NCBI GenBank assembly: GCA_958439155.1
Contig: CAUBUJ010000005.1
Coordinates: forward strand, 1-24,538
Source of the DNA: an uncultured Veillonellaceae bacterium
Lineage (GTDB): Bacteria > Bacillota > Negativicutes > Veillonellales > Dialisteraceae
Direction of reading: 5' to 3'
Length of the DNA stretch: 24,538 bases
Shown: piece by piece, positions 15,996 through 23,185 of the stretch
Layout of the letters: each line of letters starts with the position of its first letter
How positions within the stretch are numbered: the first letter of the stretch is position 1
Notes under the pieces: generated by a model
Seen by the model: only the letters and a program-made list of their open reading frames with translations
Database searches by the model: none
What the model was told of the DNA's origin: nothing
Program-made: the position numbers and the translations under genes

Positions 15996-16589
15996 TTACA
16001 CTCCTTCATGGGGCTTTGCGGGGACGTAGCGTTTTTCCGTCACAAAGCCGCTCATATTCTGATCGAACGGATCCGTCGGGATCCGCTCCGCCGCCTGAAA
16101 GTCCCAGATCACGGCAATTCGTTTTGCGAGAGCCACTTCCGGCAGGTACCGGTCATAATACCCGGCGCCGTGGCCGAGCCGCGCCCCATAGGGATCACAG
16201 GCGAGAGCCGGCACCAGCACGAGATCCATCTCCTGCGGGAGCGCTTTGGCGTATCCCCGGGGCAGATCCCGAAGGCCATAAGGCCCCTTAATGAAATGGT
16301 CCATGCTCTGGAGACGTCCCGCTTCCATATGATGCCCTGGAAGGCACACCGGTACATAGATTTCCTTTCCTTCCGACAGGGCAGCGCGGATGAAATCATC
16401 CAGATCCGCTTCCCCTGGAAGGGCCAGATACGCCAGGATCCGCCGGGCCTTCCGGTATTGCGGAAGGGCAAGGACCTGTTTCGTTAAAGAGTTTCTCATT
16501 TCCGCTGTGCACTCAGAAGAAAGAGCCCGCCTTTGGGCGAGCATCTTCTGCCGCAGTTCTTTCTTGCAGGCGGCTGCTTTGGAAATCAT
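15996..16589 (-). CDS. 5-formyltetrahydrofolate cyclo-ligase
   Basis: This 197-residue enzyme uses ATP to convert 5-formyl-THF to 5,10-methenyl-THF, returning a dead-end folate to one-carbon metabolism. Family motifs are the N-terminal KKELRQKMLAQRRALS region (9-24), the LVLVPALACDPYGARLGHGAGYYDRYL block (about 122-148), which holds the ATP-binding GHGxGYYDR, and the IPTDPFDQNM segment near the C-terminus. Its ATG overlaps the yajC stop (ATGA). Its placement between yajC and secD is not functionally explained by protein export and probably reflects a shared promoter. Confidence 0.94.
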   Translation of the reverse strand: MISKAAACKKELRQKMLAQRRALSSECTAEMRNSLTKQVLALPQYRKARRILAYLALPGEADLDDFIRAALSEGKEIYVPVCLPGHHMEAGRLQSMDHFIKGPYGLRDLPRGYAKALPQEMDLVLVPALACDPYGARLGHGAGYYDRYLPEVALAKRIAVIWDFQAAERIPTDPFDQNMSGFVTEKRYVPAKPHEGV

Positions 16590-16969
16590 GCCTTTTCCTC
16601 TTTTTTGGGTTCTTCCAGAGATTCCGAAGCATCGGACTTCTTTTCTTCCAGCGCTTCTTCCTTCTGGGCGGATTCTTCTGCAGGTTCCTCATCCGTGAGG
16701 GTGACATCACCGCTTACGATGGCGGTCTTGTCGATTTTGATCACTGTCTTCGGCGAAATTTCAAGCAGCACGTACTTGTCGCGGAGCAGTTTGATCACGC
16801 CGTGGATTCCTCCAGCGGTCACCACATGGTCATTCTTTTTCAGAGAGCGTAGAAAACGCACTCTTTCCTTTTCCTGCTTCTTCTGAGGACGGTACATAAA
16901 GAAATAAAATACCACAATCAGAATCAGAAACGGCCAGAACATATTGATGTAGCCCATTAATTGATTCAA
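16586..16969 (-). CDS. yajC: Preprotein translocase accessory subunit YajC
   Basis: YajC is a small single-span membrane protein that associates with SecD-SecF. The helix is at about 10-25 (FWPFLILIVVFYFFMY), followed by the conserved RPQKKQEKE and the VVTAGGIHGVI segment (about 49-59). The last 35-40 residues are a low-complexity Glu/Lys/Ala tail, longer than in most YajC proteins. The likely start is TTG at 16969, nine bases after AGGAGG; an ATG four codons later (16957) is the alternative. It is the first gene of the export unit and has its own promoter, separate from tgt upstream. Confidence 0.92.
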   Translation of the reverse strand: MNQLMGYINMFWPFLILIVVFYFFMYRPQKKQEKERVRFLRSLKKNDHVVTAGGIHGVIKLLRDKYVLLEISPKTVIKIDKTAIVSGDVTLTDEEPAEESAQKEEALEEKKSDASESLEEPKKEEKA

Positions 16970-16999
16970 TTCCTTTCACCTCCTGAATTTATACCACTT

Positions 17000-17028
17000 A
17001 TTGTATCACAGTAAAGGAAAACTGTCTG
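17000..17028 (-). promoter_or_regulatory. Promoter of the yajC-secDF unit
   Basis: Minus strand -35-like CAGACA (17023-17028) and -10 TACAAT (17000-17005) are 17 bases apart, and TGA precedes the -10 (extended -10). It lies just downstream of the tgt terminator and 30 bases before yajC. Confidence 0.65.
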
Positions 17029-17058
17029 TAAAGCCCAGCCCTGTATACAGAGAATTTA

Positions 17059-17091
17059 CAAAGAAAAGGCCTGGGACCCTGCCCCGGCCTT
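17059..17091 (-). terminator. Intrinsic terminator after tgt
   Basis: AAGGCC (17086-17091 on the plus strand) pairs with GGCCTT (17066-17071) on the minus strand, with further internal GGG/CCC pairing, and TTCTTTG follows. It begins six bases after the tgt stop. The T-run is interrupted, so efficiency may be moderate. Confidence 0.65.
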
Positions 17092-17097
17092 CTCCAG

Positions 17098-18222
17098 TCA
17101 TTCTGCTTTTTTCTTGTCCGTCCATTCCGCCCAGAAGCGGTCCCGGAATTCTGTGAACTCCCCGGCGATGATGGCTTCCCGCATTTCCCGCATAAACTGG
17201 AGCAGGAAGTACAGATTATGAATGGAAAGGAGCCGCAGCGCAAGCGTTTCTTCCGCCTTGTAGAGATGACGCACATAGGCTCTCGTGAAATGACGGCAGG
17301 TGTAGCACTGGCAGCCTTCCTCAAGAGGACGGAAATCCCGTTCATACTGCTTGTTTTTAATGTTCATCCGCCCCGTGCGGACCATGACCATGCCGTTTCT
17401 GGCGACTCTTGTGGGGAAAACGCAGTCAAACATATCAATGCCCCGGGCCACGCCTTCCACAAGACAGTCTGCCGTGCCCACGCCCATGAGGTACCGCGCC
17501 TTGTTTTTGGGAATCCACTGGGTGGTGTATTCAAGGATGTCATTCATGAGGGCATGCGGTTCTCCCACGGAAAGCCCGCCGATGGCAATCCCGTCAAAGG
17601 GGAGGGAACAGATTTCTTCCGCGCTTTTCTTCCGGAGATCCTTGTACATGCCGCCCTGGATGATGCCGAACATGCCCCGGTCCGTCCGGGTATGGGCCGC
17701 AATGCACCGCTCCGCCCAGCGGGTGGTCCGCTCCGTGGAACGCTTCGCGTAGTCGTAATCTGCCGGATAGGGAATGCATTCGTCGAAGGCCATGGCAATG
17801 TCGCTCCCCAGGTCTTCCTGCGCTTTTGTGGCCACTTCCGGGGAAAGAAACTGCTTCGATCCGTCAATATGGGACCGGAAATAGACCCCTTCTTCGGTGA
17901 TTTTCCGCATGGCCCCCAGGCTGAATACCTGGAAACCTCCGCTGTCGGTCAAGATGCCTCCGTCCCAGTTCATAAACTTGTGAAGGCCCCCTGCTTCCCG
18001 GATGAGCGCTGTCCCCGGGCGGAGGAAGAGATGGTACGTATTGCCTAAAATAAACTGGGCTCCCATTTCATGGAGTTCTTCCGGCGTCACCGTCTTCACT
18101 GTGGCCTGCGTTCCTACCGGCATGAACATAGGCGTCTTGAATGTGCCGTGCGGCGTGTGGAGAAGTCCCGCCCGGGCCCCTGTATGGGGATCTTCTGCAA
18201 TGAGTTCGTATTGGATAACCAT
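17098..18222 (-). CDS. tgt: Queuine tRNA-guanine transglycosylase
   Basis: Tgt swaps the wobble guanine 34 of Asp, Asn, His and Tyr tRNAs for preQ1, the first tRNA-level step of queuosine formation. The 374-residue protein carries the general-base aspartate in TDSGGFQ (D93), the nucleophile in MFDCVFPTR (D266), and the zinc site C304-x-C306-x2-C309 with H335. ATG at 18222 is chosen; a GTG three codons upstream has no Shine-Dalgarno, while GAGG lies just before the ATG at a short spacing. It follows queA by five bases, so two successive queuosine enzymes are co-transcribed. Confidence 0.96.
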   Translation of the reverse strand: MVIQYELIAEDPHTGARAGLLHTPHGTFKTPMFMPVGTQATVKTVTPEELHEMGAQFILGNTYHLFLRPGTALIREAGGLHKFMNWDGGILTDSGGFQVFSLGAMRKITEEGVYFRSHIDGSKQFLSPEVATKAQEDLGSDIAMAFDECIPYPADYDYAKRSTERTTRWAERCIAAHTRTDRGMFGIIQGGMYKDLRKKSAEEICSLPFDGIAIGGLSVGEPHALMNDILEYTTQWIPKNKARYLMGVGTADCLVEGVARGIDMFDCVFPTRVARNGMVMVRTGRMNIKNKQYERDFRPLEEGCQCYTCRHFTRAYVRHLYKAEETLALRLLSIHNLYFLLQFMREMREAIIAGEFTEFRDRFWAEWTDKKKAE

Positions 18223-18227
18223 AATCC

Positions 18228-19244
18228 TCACCGTATAAACATGGCGTCGCCGAAGCTGAAGAAGCGGTATTTCTGCCGCACCGCTTCCTCGTAAGCCGCC
18301 AGAATATGCTCCCGCCCCGCGAAGGATGCCATCATCATGATGAGCGTCGATTCAGGGAGGTGGAAATTTGTCACGATAGCGTCCACCATGTGCCACTGGT
18401 AGCCGGGATAAATGTAGAGCTGGGTCCAGCTGCTTCCTGCCTGGAGCGTCCCGCTCTGTCCTGCCGATTCGAGAGTGCGCACGGAAGTGGTCCCCACCGC
18501 GATGACGCGCCGCCCTTCCTTCTTTGCCAGGTTCACCGCGTCTGCCGTTTCCGCTGAGACGGTATACCATTCCCGGTGCATTTCATGATCTTCAATATTT
18601 TCTTCCGATACAGGCCGGAAGGTGCCGATGCCTACATGGAGGGTCACGAAATAGAGGAGCGCCCCTTTCTTTTTCATCTCTTCCATCAGTTCCGGCGTGA
18701 AATGGAGGCCTGCTGTAGGCGCTGCCGCCGATCCTTTGTACCGGGCGTACACCGTCTGGTACTGGCTTTTGTCCTCCAGTTTTTCATGAATATAGGGAGG
18801 CGTCGGCATTTCCCCGACTTGGTCGAGCAGACTGTCCCAGTCGCCGCTGTAGCTGAACTGGACGAGCCGTCCACCGAATTCTGTTTTATCAAGGACCTGG
18901 CAGGACAGATTCTCCCCGAAGGAAATGGTCTCTCCCGGAAGGGCTTTTTTCCCGGGATTGACCAAAACTTCCCACTGGTCATTGCCCTTTGGCGTGAGGA
19001 GGAGCATTTCTACCTTCCCGCCGGTGCTCCGTTTCCCGTAGAGACGGGCAGGGATGACTTTCGTATTATTGAAAATGAACACATCTCCCGGGCGGATCTC
19101 CTCCAGAATATCCCGGAAGGTGTGGTGGCTATAGGCTCCTGTCTTTTTGTCCAGCATCATGAGGCGGCACGAATCGCGGGGCTCCGCCGGGGTCTGGGCG
19201 ATCAATTCTTTCGGCAGATTATAATTGAATTCTTCTAATTTCAT
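18228..19244 (-). CDS. queA: S-adenosylmethionine:tRNA ribosyltransferase-isomerase
   Basis: QueA transfers the ribosyl group of SAM to preQ1-tRNA to form epoxyqueuosine. The 338-residue protein has the characteristic N-terminus (FNYNLPKELIAQTPAEPRD, 6-24), NNTKVIPARL (59-68), the AAPTAGLHF motif, LHVGIGTFRPV and the C-terminal TNFHLPESTL. ATG at 19244 has GAGGAA upstream. The gene is immediately followed by tgt and lies 13 bases after spoIID. Confidence 0.97.
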   Translation of the reverse strand: MKLEEFNYNLPKELIAQTPAEPRDSCRLMMLDKKTGAYSHHTFRDILEEIRPGDVFIFNNTKVIPARLYGKRSTGGKVEMLLLTPKGNDQWEVLVNPGKKALPGETISFGENLSCQVLDKTEFGGRLVQFSYSGDWDSLLDQVGEMPTPPYIHEKLEDKSQYQTVYARYKGSAAAPTAGLHFTPELMEEMKKKGALLYFVTLHVGIGTFRPVSEENIEDHEMHREWYTVSAETADAVNLAKKEGRRVIAVGTTSVRTLESAGQSGTLQAGSSWTQLYIYPGYQWHMVDAIVTNFHLPESTLIMMMASFAGREHILAAYEEAVRQKYRFFSFGDAMFIR

Positions 19245-19257
19245 GGGTATTCCTCTT

Positions 19258-20517
19258 TTAATAGATTTTTTCTACTTTTGTTCCTGTAAAATAATGGGCC
19301 AGTATGGTTTTGTAATAGTCTTTCCCATTGCCGTGACGGGCTGCCATCGCTTCCGCGCCCCACTGGGAGAGTCCCAGGCCGTGACCGGAGCCATAGCCGG
19401 TGATCACTACCTGTTTTCCTTTGACAGAGAGGTCAAAAAGCGTACTCGGCAAGCCGAAGAGACTCTGCATGGTACTTCCGGAAAGGGCTTTCTTTCCCCC
19501 GCTCCCTTCGAGGGACACAGAAAGAACCCGGCCGGACACGCCCCGGTCTTTCGCTTTCATCGGTCCTTTTTTCAGCCTGGAAAGGCCGATTTTTTTGAGT
19601 TTCCCTACGCCGGCGGCCTGTCCAAAAGAGGAGAGGGACACGGTCTTTGTCCAGGGCCGGGTCACTTCCGGCGCTGTTTCTTCCGCTACGCCCCGGAGGT
19701 AAGGCACGGCGCTTCCCCAGACATTTTCACTGTTTTCCGTATAGCCGCCGCCGCTGGCGTGGAAAAGTGCCTCAATGGGACGGCCCTTGTAGGTCACCAC
19801 TTCCCCGGCAGTGGCGCGCACCGCCTGGGAGGCTGCCGCCGATTCTGCGGACACTCCCCGGTAGACCTGGGAGCGGGTATCATCGGTTACATCATAGCCG
19901 GCGCTGCGGTACCCATCCTTATGGTACACAGCGTAGGTTCTTGCCGCCACTGCCTGCGCCCGGAGCGCGTCTTCATGCCAGGAAGGAGACACTTCACTGG
20001 GCACGACCCCCAGAAGGTATTCTTCCAAAGGCAGCGCATTCACCACCGTCACGCCTCCCGCGTAGGCCGAGGGAAGGAGCTTCATGCTGCCCCGGTAGGA
20101 ATTTCCTTTCACCGCGAAAGCAGCAGCCCCCTCTTTTCCGCGGAGGTACACCGGCCCTTCCTTTTTTTTGCCGTTTAGGACGATGTCTTTCCCGCTTCTG
20201 GAAATGGAGAGCGTCTCTCCTTTTTTATACCGGCCCCAAACCTTTCCGCCTGCCTCTGCGGCAGCATCGGAAAGGCAGCGGAGCCGTACTTCTTTCTGCG
20301 CGGAAAGAAGCCCCACCTCGATCACAGGCCCTTCCGCGCCGGCGTTTTTATATTCCCTGCCGCTTCCTTCCTTAGAGGCCTTATATTCTGCAGATACCCG
20401 CTGCGCCTGCCGCGGCGAGCCTGCTGATTCTCCCTTAAGGGCGCCTGCCTCTGCCCATCCGCCGCTCCCGACTGTGAGAAACGCTGCCAGAAGCGGTATG
20501 ATCCATATTTTTTTCAT
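19258..20517 (-). CDS. SpoIID/LytB-domain secreted protein
   Basis: A 419-residue exported protein with a signal peptide (hydrophobic 4-16, likely cleavage near AEAGA, about 22-26). The SpoIID domain occupies roughly 145-419. It has LPLEEYLLGVVPSEVSPSWHEDALRAQAVAARTYAV, where E175 matches the catalytic glutamate of the SpoIID lytic transglycosylase family, and GSGHGLGLSQWGA near 376-388. In sporulating species SpoIID digests denuded peptidoglycan during engulfment; in others homologues act as general cell-wall or amidase-enhancer proteins. The role here is unknown. It is embedded between DUF2905 and queA. The ATG at 20517 has CAGGAAAT upstream. I leave the symbol blank because a sporulation role is not shown. 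Confidence 0.88.
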   Translation of the reverse strand: MKKIWIIPLLAAFLTVGSGGWAEAGALKGESAGSPRQAQRVSAEYKASKEGSGREYKNAGAEGPVIEVGLLSAQKEVRLRCLSDAAAEAGGKVWGRYKKGETLSISRSGKDIVLNGKKKEGPVYLRGKEGAAAFAVKGNSYRGSMKLLPSAYAGGVTVVNALPLEEYLLGVVPSEVSPSWHEDALRAQAVAARTYAVYHKDGYRSAGYDVTDDTRSQVYRGVSAESAAASQAVRATAGEVVTYKGRPIEALFHASGGGYTENSENVWGSAVPYLRGVAEETAPEVTRPWTKTVSLSSFGQAAGVGKLKKIGLSRLKKGPMKAKDRGVSGRVLSVSLEGSGGKKALSGSTMQSLFGLPSTLFDLSVKGKQVVITGYGSGHGLGLSQWGAEAMAARHGNGKDYYKTILAHYFTGTKVEKIY

Positions 20518-20520
20518 TTT

Positions 20521-20733
20521 TTATTTCCTGAAAAATAGATTTAACAAAACCGTCCCGATGACACTCACCAGAGCGCAGGTCACGATGGGAAAGTATACTT
20601 CCGTGCTGCCCGTCTTGAAATGAAGATCTCCTGGCAGATGGCCCAGAAAATCAAAGCGTCCTCCCAGAAAAATGACTGCCCCTGTGAGGAAAAGCATCAC
20701 GCCGAAAATCATGAGAATTTTTCCAAATTCCAT
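20521..20733 (-). CDS. DUF2905 small membrane protein
   Basis: A 70-residue protein with two predicted membrane helices, about 5-24 (ILMIFGVMLFLTGAVIFLGG) and about 48-67, separated by a loop with FLGHLPGDLHFKTGSTEVYFP. The LPGD and YFP(I/L) elements are typical of DUF2905, a family of unknown function. Start at 20733 is supported by GGAGG five bases upstream; a longer frame reaching into ruvB has no such support. It begins one base after the ruvB stop. Its co-occurrence next to ruvB in other Firmicutes is known from annotation, but no mechanism links them. Confidence 0.85.
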   Translation of the reverse strand: MEFGKILMIFGVMLFLTGAVIFLGGRFDFLGHLPGDLHFKTGSTEVYFPIVTCALVSVIGTVLLNLFFRK

Positions 20734-20734
20734 T

Positions 20735-21847
20735 TTAGCCTCCAAAGAGTCCTTCATGGTCCCCGTTCCAGGGGATCCCGAGATGATCATACGCCGCTTT
20801 TGTTGCTACACGTCCCCGGGGTGTCCGGTTCAGGAAGCCGATCTGCATCAGGTAGGGCTCATACACGTCTTCAATGGTAGCCCGTTCCTCGCTCACCGCA
20901 GCGGCAATGGTATCTACCCCGACCGGGCCGCCGCCGAATTTGGATATGATCGTCTCCATCACTTCCCGGTCTACCGCGTCCAGCCCGAGGCCATCCACAT
21001 GGAGCGCGGAAAGAGCGTCCGCCGCGATGTCGTGGGTAATGACGCCGCTTCCCAGCACCTGGGCAAAATCCCTGACCCGCTTCAGAAGGCGGTTGGCGAT
21101 GCGCGGTGTCCCCCGGGACCGGCGGGCGATTTCTTCCGCCCCTTCTTCTTCAATGGGAATCTCCAAAATCTCTGCCGCACGGCAGACGATCTGCGTCAGT
21201 TCCTCCGGCGTATAAAACTGCATGCGGAAGATGATGCCGAACCGGTCCCGGAGCGGCGCCGCCAGAGCCCCTGCCCGGGTGGTAGCCCCTACGAGCGTAA
21301 AAGGGGGCAGATCGAGCCGGTATGAACGGGCTCCCGGGCCTTTCCCCATGACGATATCGAGAGCAAAATCTTCCATCGCCGGATAGAGCACTTCTTCCAC
21401 GCTCCGGTTCAGCCGGTGAATTTCATCGATGAAAAGCACGTCATGTTCTTCCAGATTGGTGAGGAGAGCCGCCAGATCCCCAGGCCGCTCAATGGCAGGG
21501 CCGCTGGTAATGCGGAAATTGACGCCCAGCTCATTGGCGATGATATTGGCCATGGTGGTCTTTCCCAGGCCCGGCGGGCCGTAGAGAAGCACATGGTCCA
21601 GCGCTTCCTTCCGCGAATGGGCTGCCTGGATATACACGGAGAGATTCCGCCGCATATCTTTCTGTCCCACATAATCAGCAAGGCGCTTCGGTCGGAGTGT
21701 CTGCTGCCACTCATCCTTCCCATTGTCTTCTCCGGCAACGATCCTTGTTTCCTCGTCATTGCGCTTTGGTGTATCATGGCGCAGGCTCCGCACCGCGTCG
21801 ATCATGCGGGCCGGCTTCTTGCCTTTTCCTTCATTGCCCCGTTCCAT
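20735..21847 (-). CDS. ruvB: Holliday junction branch migration ATPase RuvB
   Basis: RuvB forms the hexameric AAA+ motor that, with RuvA, drives branch migration of Holliday junctions. The Walker A is GPPGLGKT (90-97), Walker B VLFIDEIH (137-144), sensor 1 GATTRAG (about 181-187), and the C-terminal winged helix follows. Length is 370, about 35 more than usual, because LRPKRLADYVGQ begins at residue 51 after a charged N-terminal extension of about 45 residues. An internal ATG at residue 15 could be the true start. It begins one base after ruvA. Confidence 0.96.
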   Translation of the reverse strand: MERGNEGKGKKPARMIDAVRSLRHDTPKRNDEETRIVAGEDNGKDEWQQTLRPKRLADYVGQKDMRRNLSVYIQAAHSRKEALDHVLLYGPPGLGKTTMANIIANELGVNFRITSGPAIERPGDLAALLTNLEEHDVLFIDEIHRLNRSVEEVLYPAMEDFALDIVMGKGPGARSYRLDLPPFTLVGATTRAGALAAPLRDRFGIIFRMQFYTPEELTQIVCRAAEILEIPIEEEGAEEIARRSRGTPRIANRLLKRVRDFAQVLGSGVITHDIAADALSALHVDGLGLDAVDREVMETIISKFGGGPVGVDTIAAAVSEERATIEDVYEPYLMQIGFLNRTPRGRVATKAAYDHLGIPWNGDHEGLFGG

Positions 21848-21848
21848 A

Positions 21849-22448
21849 CTACGCGCCTGCCTTTCCTATTTCACGGAGCGACGCCCGGATGAGCGCTCCT
21901 GTATCGCTGATGCCCGCCGCAAGAGACCGCACCACCGGCCGCACTTCCTCGGCGGTATAGCCCAGACTGCACAGCGCCTCGATGGCTTCCTTCACCGCCC
22001 CTTCATCGAGAAGATCCGCCGCCGGCCCTTCCTCTTCCGCGCCGGCAAAGCTCCCCATTTTGTCTTTGAGTTCCAGCACGAGCCGCTCTGCCGTTTTCTT
22101 GCCGATGCCCGGGATCCGGGTCAGAAAGGCCACGTCTTTCCCCCGCACCGCTGAAGCGAAATCCTCCGGCCGCGCCGCGGACAGGATGCCCATGGCCAGT
22201 TTCGGGCCGATCTTGGAGATGGAAAGGAGCAGCAGAAAGAGTTCCTGCGCCTCGCCGCTCAGAAAGCCGTAGAGAGTGAGCGCATCTTCCCGCACCGCCA
22301 GATACGTCATGAGCCGGGTGTCCTCCCCGGTATGCAGGGCATTTCTGTCCCTGTCCGAAATATACACCTGGTAGCCAATGCCGCCAGTCTCAATGAAACA
22401 GAACCCTTCATAAAGGCCGGTAATTTTTCCGCGAATATATCCGATCAT
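21849..22448 (-). CDS. ruvA: Holliday junction branch migration protein RuvA
   Basis: RuvA binds the four-way junction and holds RuvB on it. The protein (199 residues) has the N-terminal OB fold (MIGYIRGKITG), paired helix-hairpin-helix motifs (ISKIGPKLAMGIL, about 77-89, and LTRIPGIGKKTAERLVLELKDKM, about 108-130) and a C-terminal UBA-like RuvB-binding domain (VKEAIEALCSLGYTAEEV). The ATG overlaps the ruvC stop (ATGA) and has AGGAGAGG upstream. Confidence 0.97.
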   Translation of the reverse strand: MIGYIRGKITGLYEGFCFIETGGIGYQVYISDRDRNALHTGEDTRLMTYLAVREDALTLYGFLSGEAQELFLLLLSISKIGPKLAMGILSAARPEDFASAVRGKDVAFLTRIPGIGKKTAERLVLELKDKMGSFAGAEEEGPAADLLDEGAVKEAIEALCSLGYTAEEVRPVVRSLAAGISDTGALIRASLREIGKAGA

Positions 22449-22942
22449 AACCCTCTCCTGCAGACCGCTTTATGCTCCGTCCGGTAGATGGCGGTGAGCC
22501 CTATGGCCAGAGCATCTGCCGCATCATCCGGATCAATCCGTTCCGTAATACGCATCATGCGCATGGTCATATCGATAACCTGCCGCTTCTCCGCCCGGCC
22601 ATAGCCCACCACCTGCTGCTTCACCTGGAGCGGCGTACACTCAAAGATGGGCACGCCCGACTCGCACCCCGCCAGGAGGATCACTCCCCGCGCCTGGGCA
22701 ACGGCAATGGCTGTCGTAATATTCCGGTTGAAATAGAGCGTCTCCACCCCCATCACGTCAGGCTCATACCTCTCGATGAGCTGGCACACCCCGGTATAGA
22801 CGGTGCGGAGCCGTTCCACCGGAGGCATATCGGGAAACGTTTCAATGACGCCGTAATCAGCCGCTTCTATGACATTTCCTTTTTTATCCACAATGCCGAA
22901 GCCGCACCGCCCGGTACCCGGATCGATTCCTAATGCGCGCAT
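22445..22942 (-). CDS. ruvC: Crossover junction endodeoxyribonuclease RuvC
   Basis: RuvC cuts Holliday junctions symmetrically. The 165-residue protein keeps the acidic catalytic residues: D7 in GIDPGTG, E67 in GVETLYF, D140 and D143 in DDAADALAIG. Start ATG at 22942 has AAGGAAGGG upstream. It leads the ruvC-ruvA-ruvB unit, so all three resolvasome genes are expressed together. The upstream region holds an extended -10 promoter with palindromes on each side. Confidence 0.97.
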   Translation of the reverse strand: MRALGIDPGTGRCGFGIVDKKGNVIEAADYGVIETFPDMPPVERLRTVYTGVCQLIERYEPDVMGVETLYFNRNITTAIAVAQARGVILLAGCESGVPIFECTPLQVKQQVVGYGRAEKRQVIDMTMRMMRITERIDPDDAADALAIGLTAIYRTEHKAVCRRGL

Positions 22943-22960
22943 GACCCTTCCTTTCTGTAA

Positions 22961-22974
22961 GCAAATTTGTTTGC
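22961..22974. promoter_or_regulatory. Palindrome downstream of the ruvC promoter (operator or hairpin candidate)
   Basis: GCAAATTTGTTTGC is an inverted repeat with five-base arms GCAAA/TTTGC around TTTG. It lies about 14 bases downstream of the -10, near +7 to +20, in a position where a repressor would block initiation or a small hairpin would form in the leader. It does not match the Bacillus LexA (DinR) box GAAC-N4-GTTC. Confidence 0.4.
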
Positions 22975-22987
22975 CTGTAACTTATTT

Positions 22988-22996
22988 ATTATACCA
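22988..22996 (-). promoter_or_regulatory. Extended -10 promoter of the ruvCAB unit
   Basis: Minus strand TATAAT (22988-22993) is preceded by TGG (22994-22996). No good -35 is present at the expected spacing. The start would be near 22981, giving a leader of about 40 bases to ruvC. Confidence 0.6.
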
Positions 22997-23025
22997 TATA
23001 GAAAGAATCAGAATGCAGGACTATA

Positions 23026-23040
23026 CAGGAAATTTCCCTG
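23026..23040. repeat. Palindrome between the divergent ruvC and csp promoters
   Basis: CAGGAAATTTCCCTG contains the perfect ten-base palindrome GGAAATTTCC (23028-23037) with imperfect matching flanks. It sits about 35 bases upstream of the ruvC -10 and about 70 upstream of the csp -35. It could be a regulator site; no known box is recognised. Confidence 0.35.
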
Positions 23041-23099
23041 CCATGCCTCCCTGTTTTTCGTTATTTCCCATTTACAAAACTTCATTTGTTCCATTTCTT

Positions 23100-23110
23100 A
23101 TGATTATCAT
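23100..23110. promoter_or_regulatory. Fur-box-like inverted repeat at the csp -35
   Basis: ATGATTATCAT is a perfect 5-1-5 inverted repeat matching ten of eleven bases of the Fur-box core ATGATAATCAT. The outer parts of the 19-base consensus match poorly. It abuts and shares one base with the csp -35, so a bound repressor would occlude polymerase. Function is not shown. Confidence 0.4.
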
Positions 23111-23138
23111 TGACTGTTCTATGATTTTATGATACAGT
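23110..23138 (+). promoter_or_regulatory. Promoter of the cold-shock gene
   Basis: -35 TTGACT (23110-23115) and -10 TACAGT (23133-23138), 17 bases apart, with TGA before the -10. The predicted start is near 23145, so the leader to the csp ATG is only about 40 bases. This is much shorter than the long thermosensing leader of E. coli cspA. Confidence 0.75.
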
Positions 23139-23185
23139 AGGCTCATGCCTTATATAGGCAAGTGTTTATGTCAGGAGGAATTTCC

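Noticed and set aside
15116..16291. A 391-codon plus-strand frame opposite secD and the cyclo-ligase
   Set aside because: It is a shadow of two well-recognised genes, with a low-complexity Arg/His/Pro composition.
19225..20178. A 317-codon plus-strand frame opposite spoIID
   Set aside because: It is a shadow of the SpoIID-domain gene, with no start signals and no family features.
22943..23185. Small RNA or short gene in the largest intergenic region
   Set aside because: It contains two divergent promoters and palindromes but no terminator or start codon with a binding site that would mark a separate gene.
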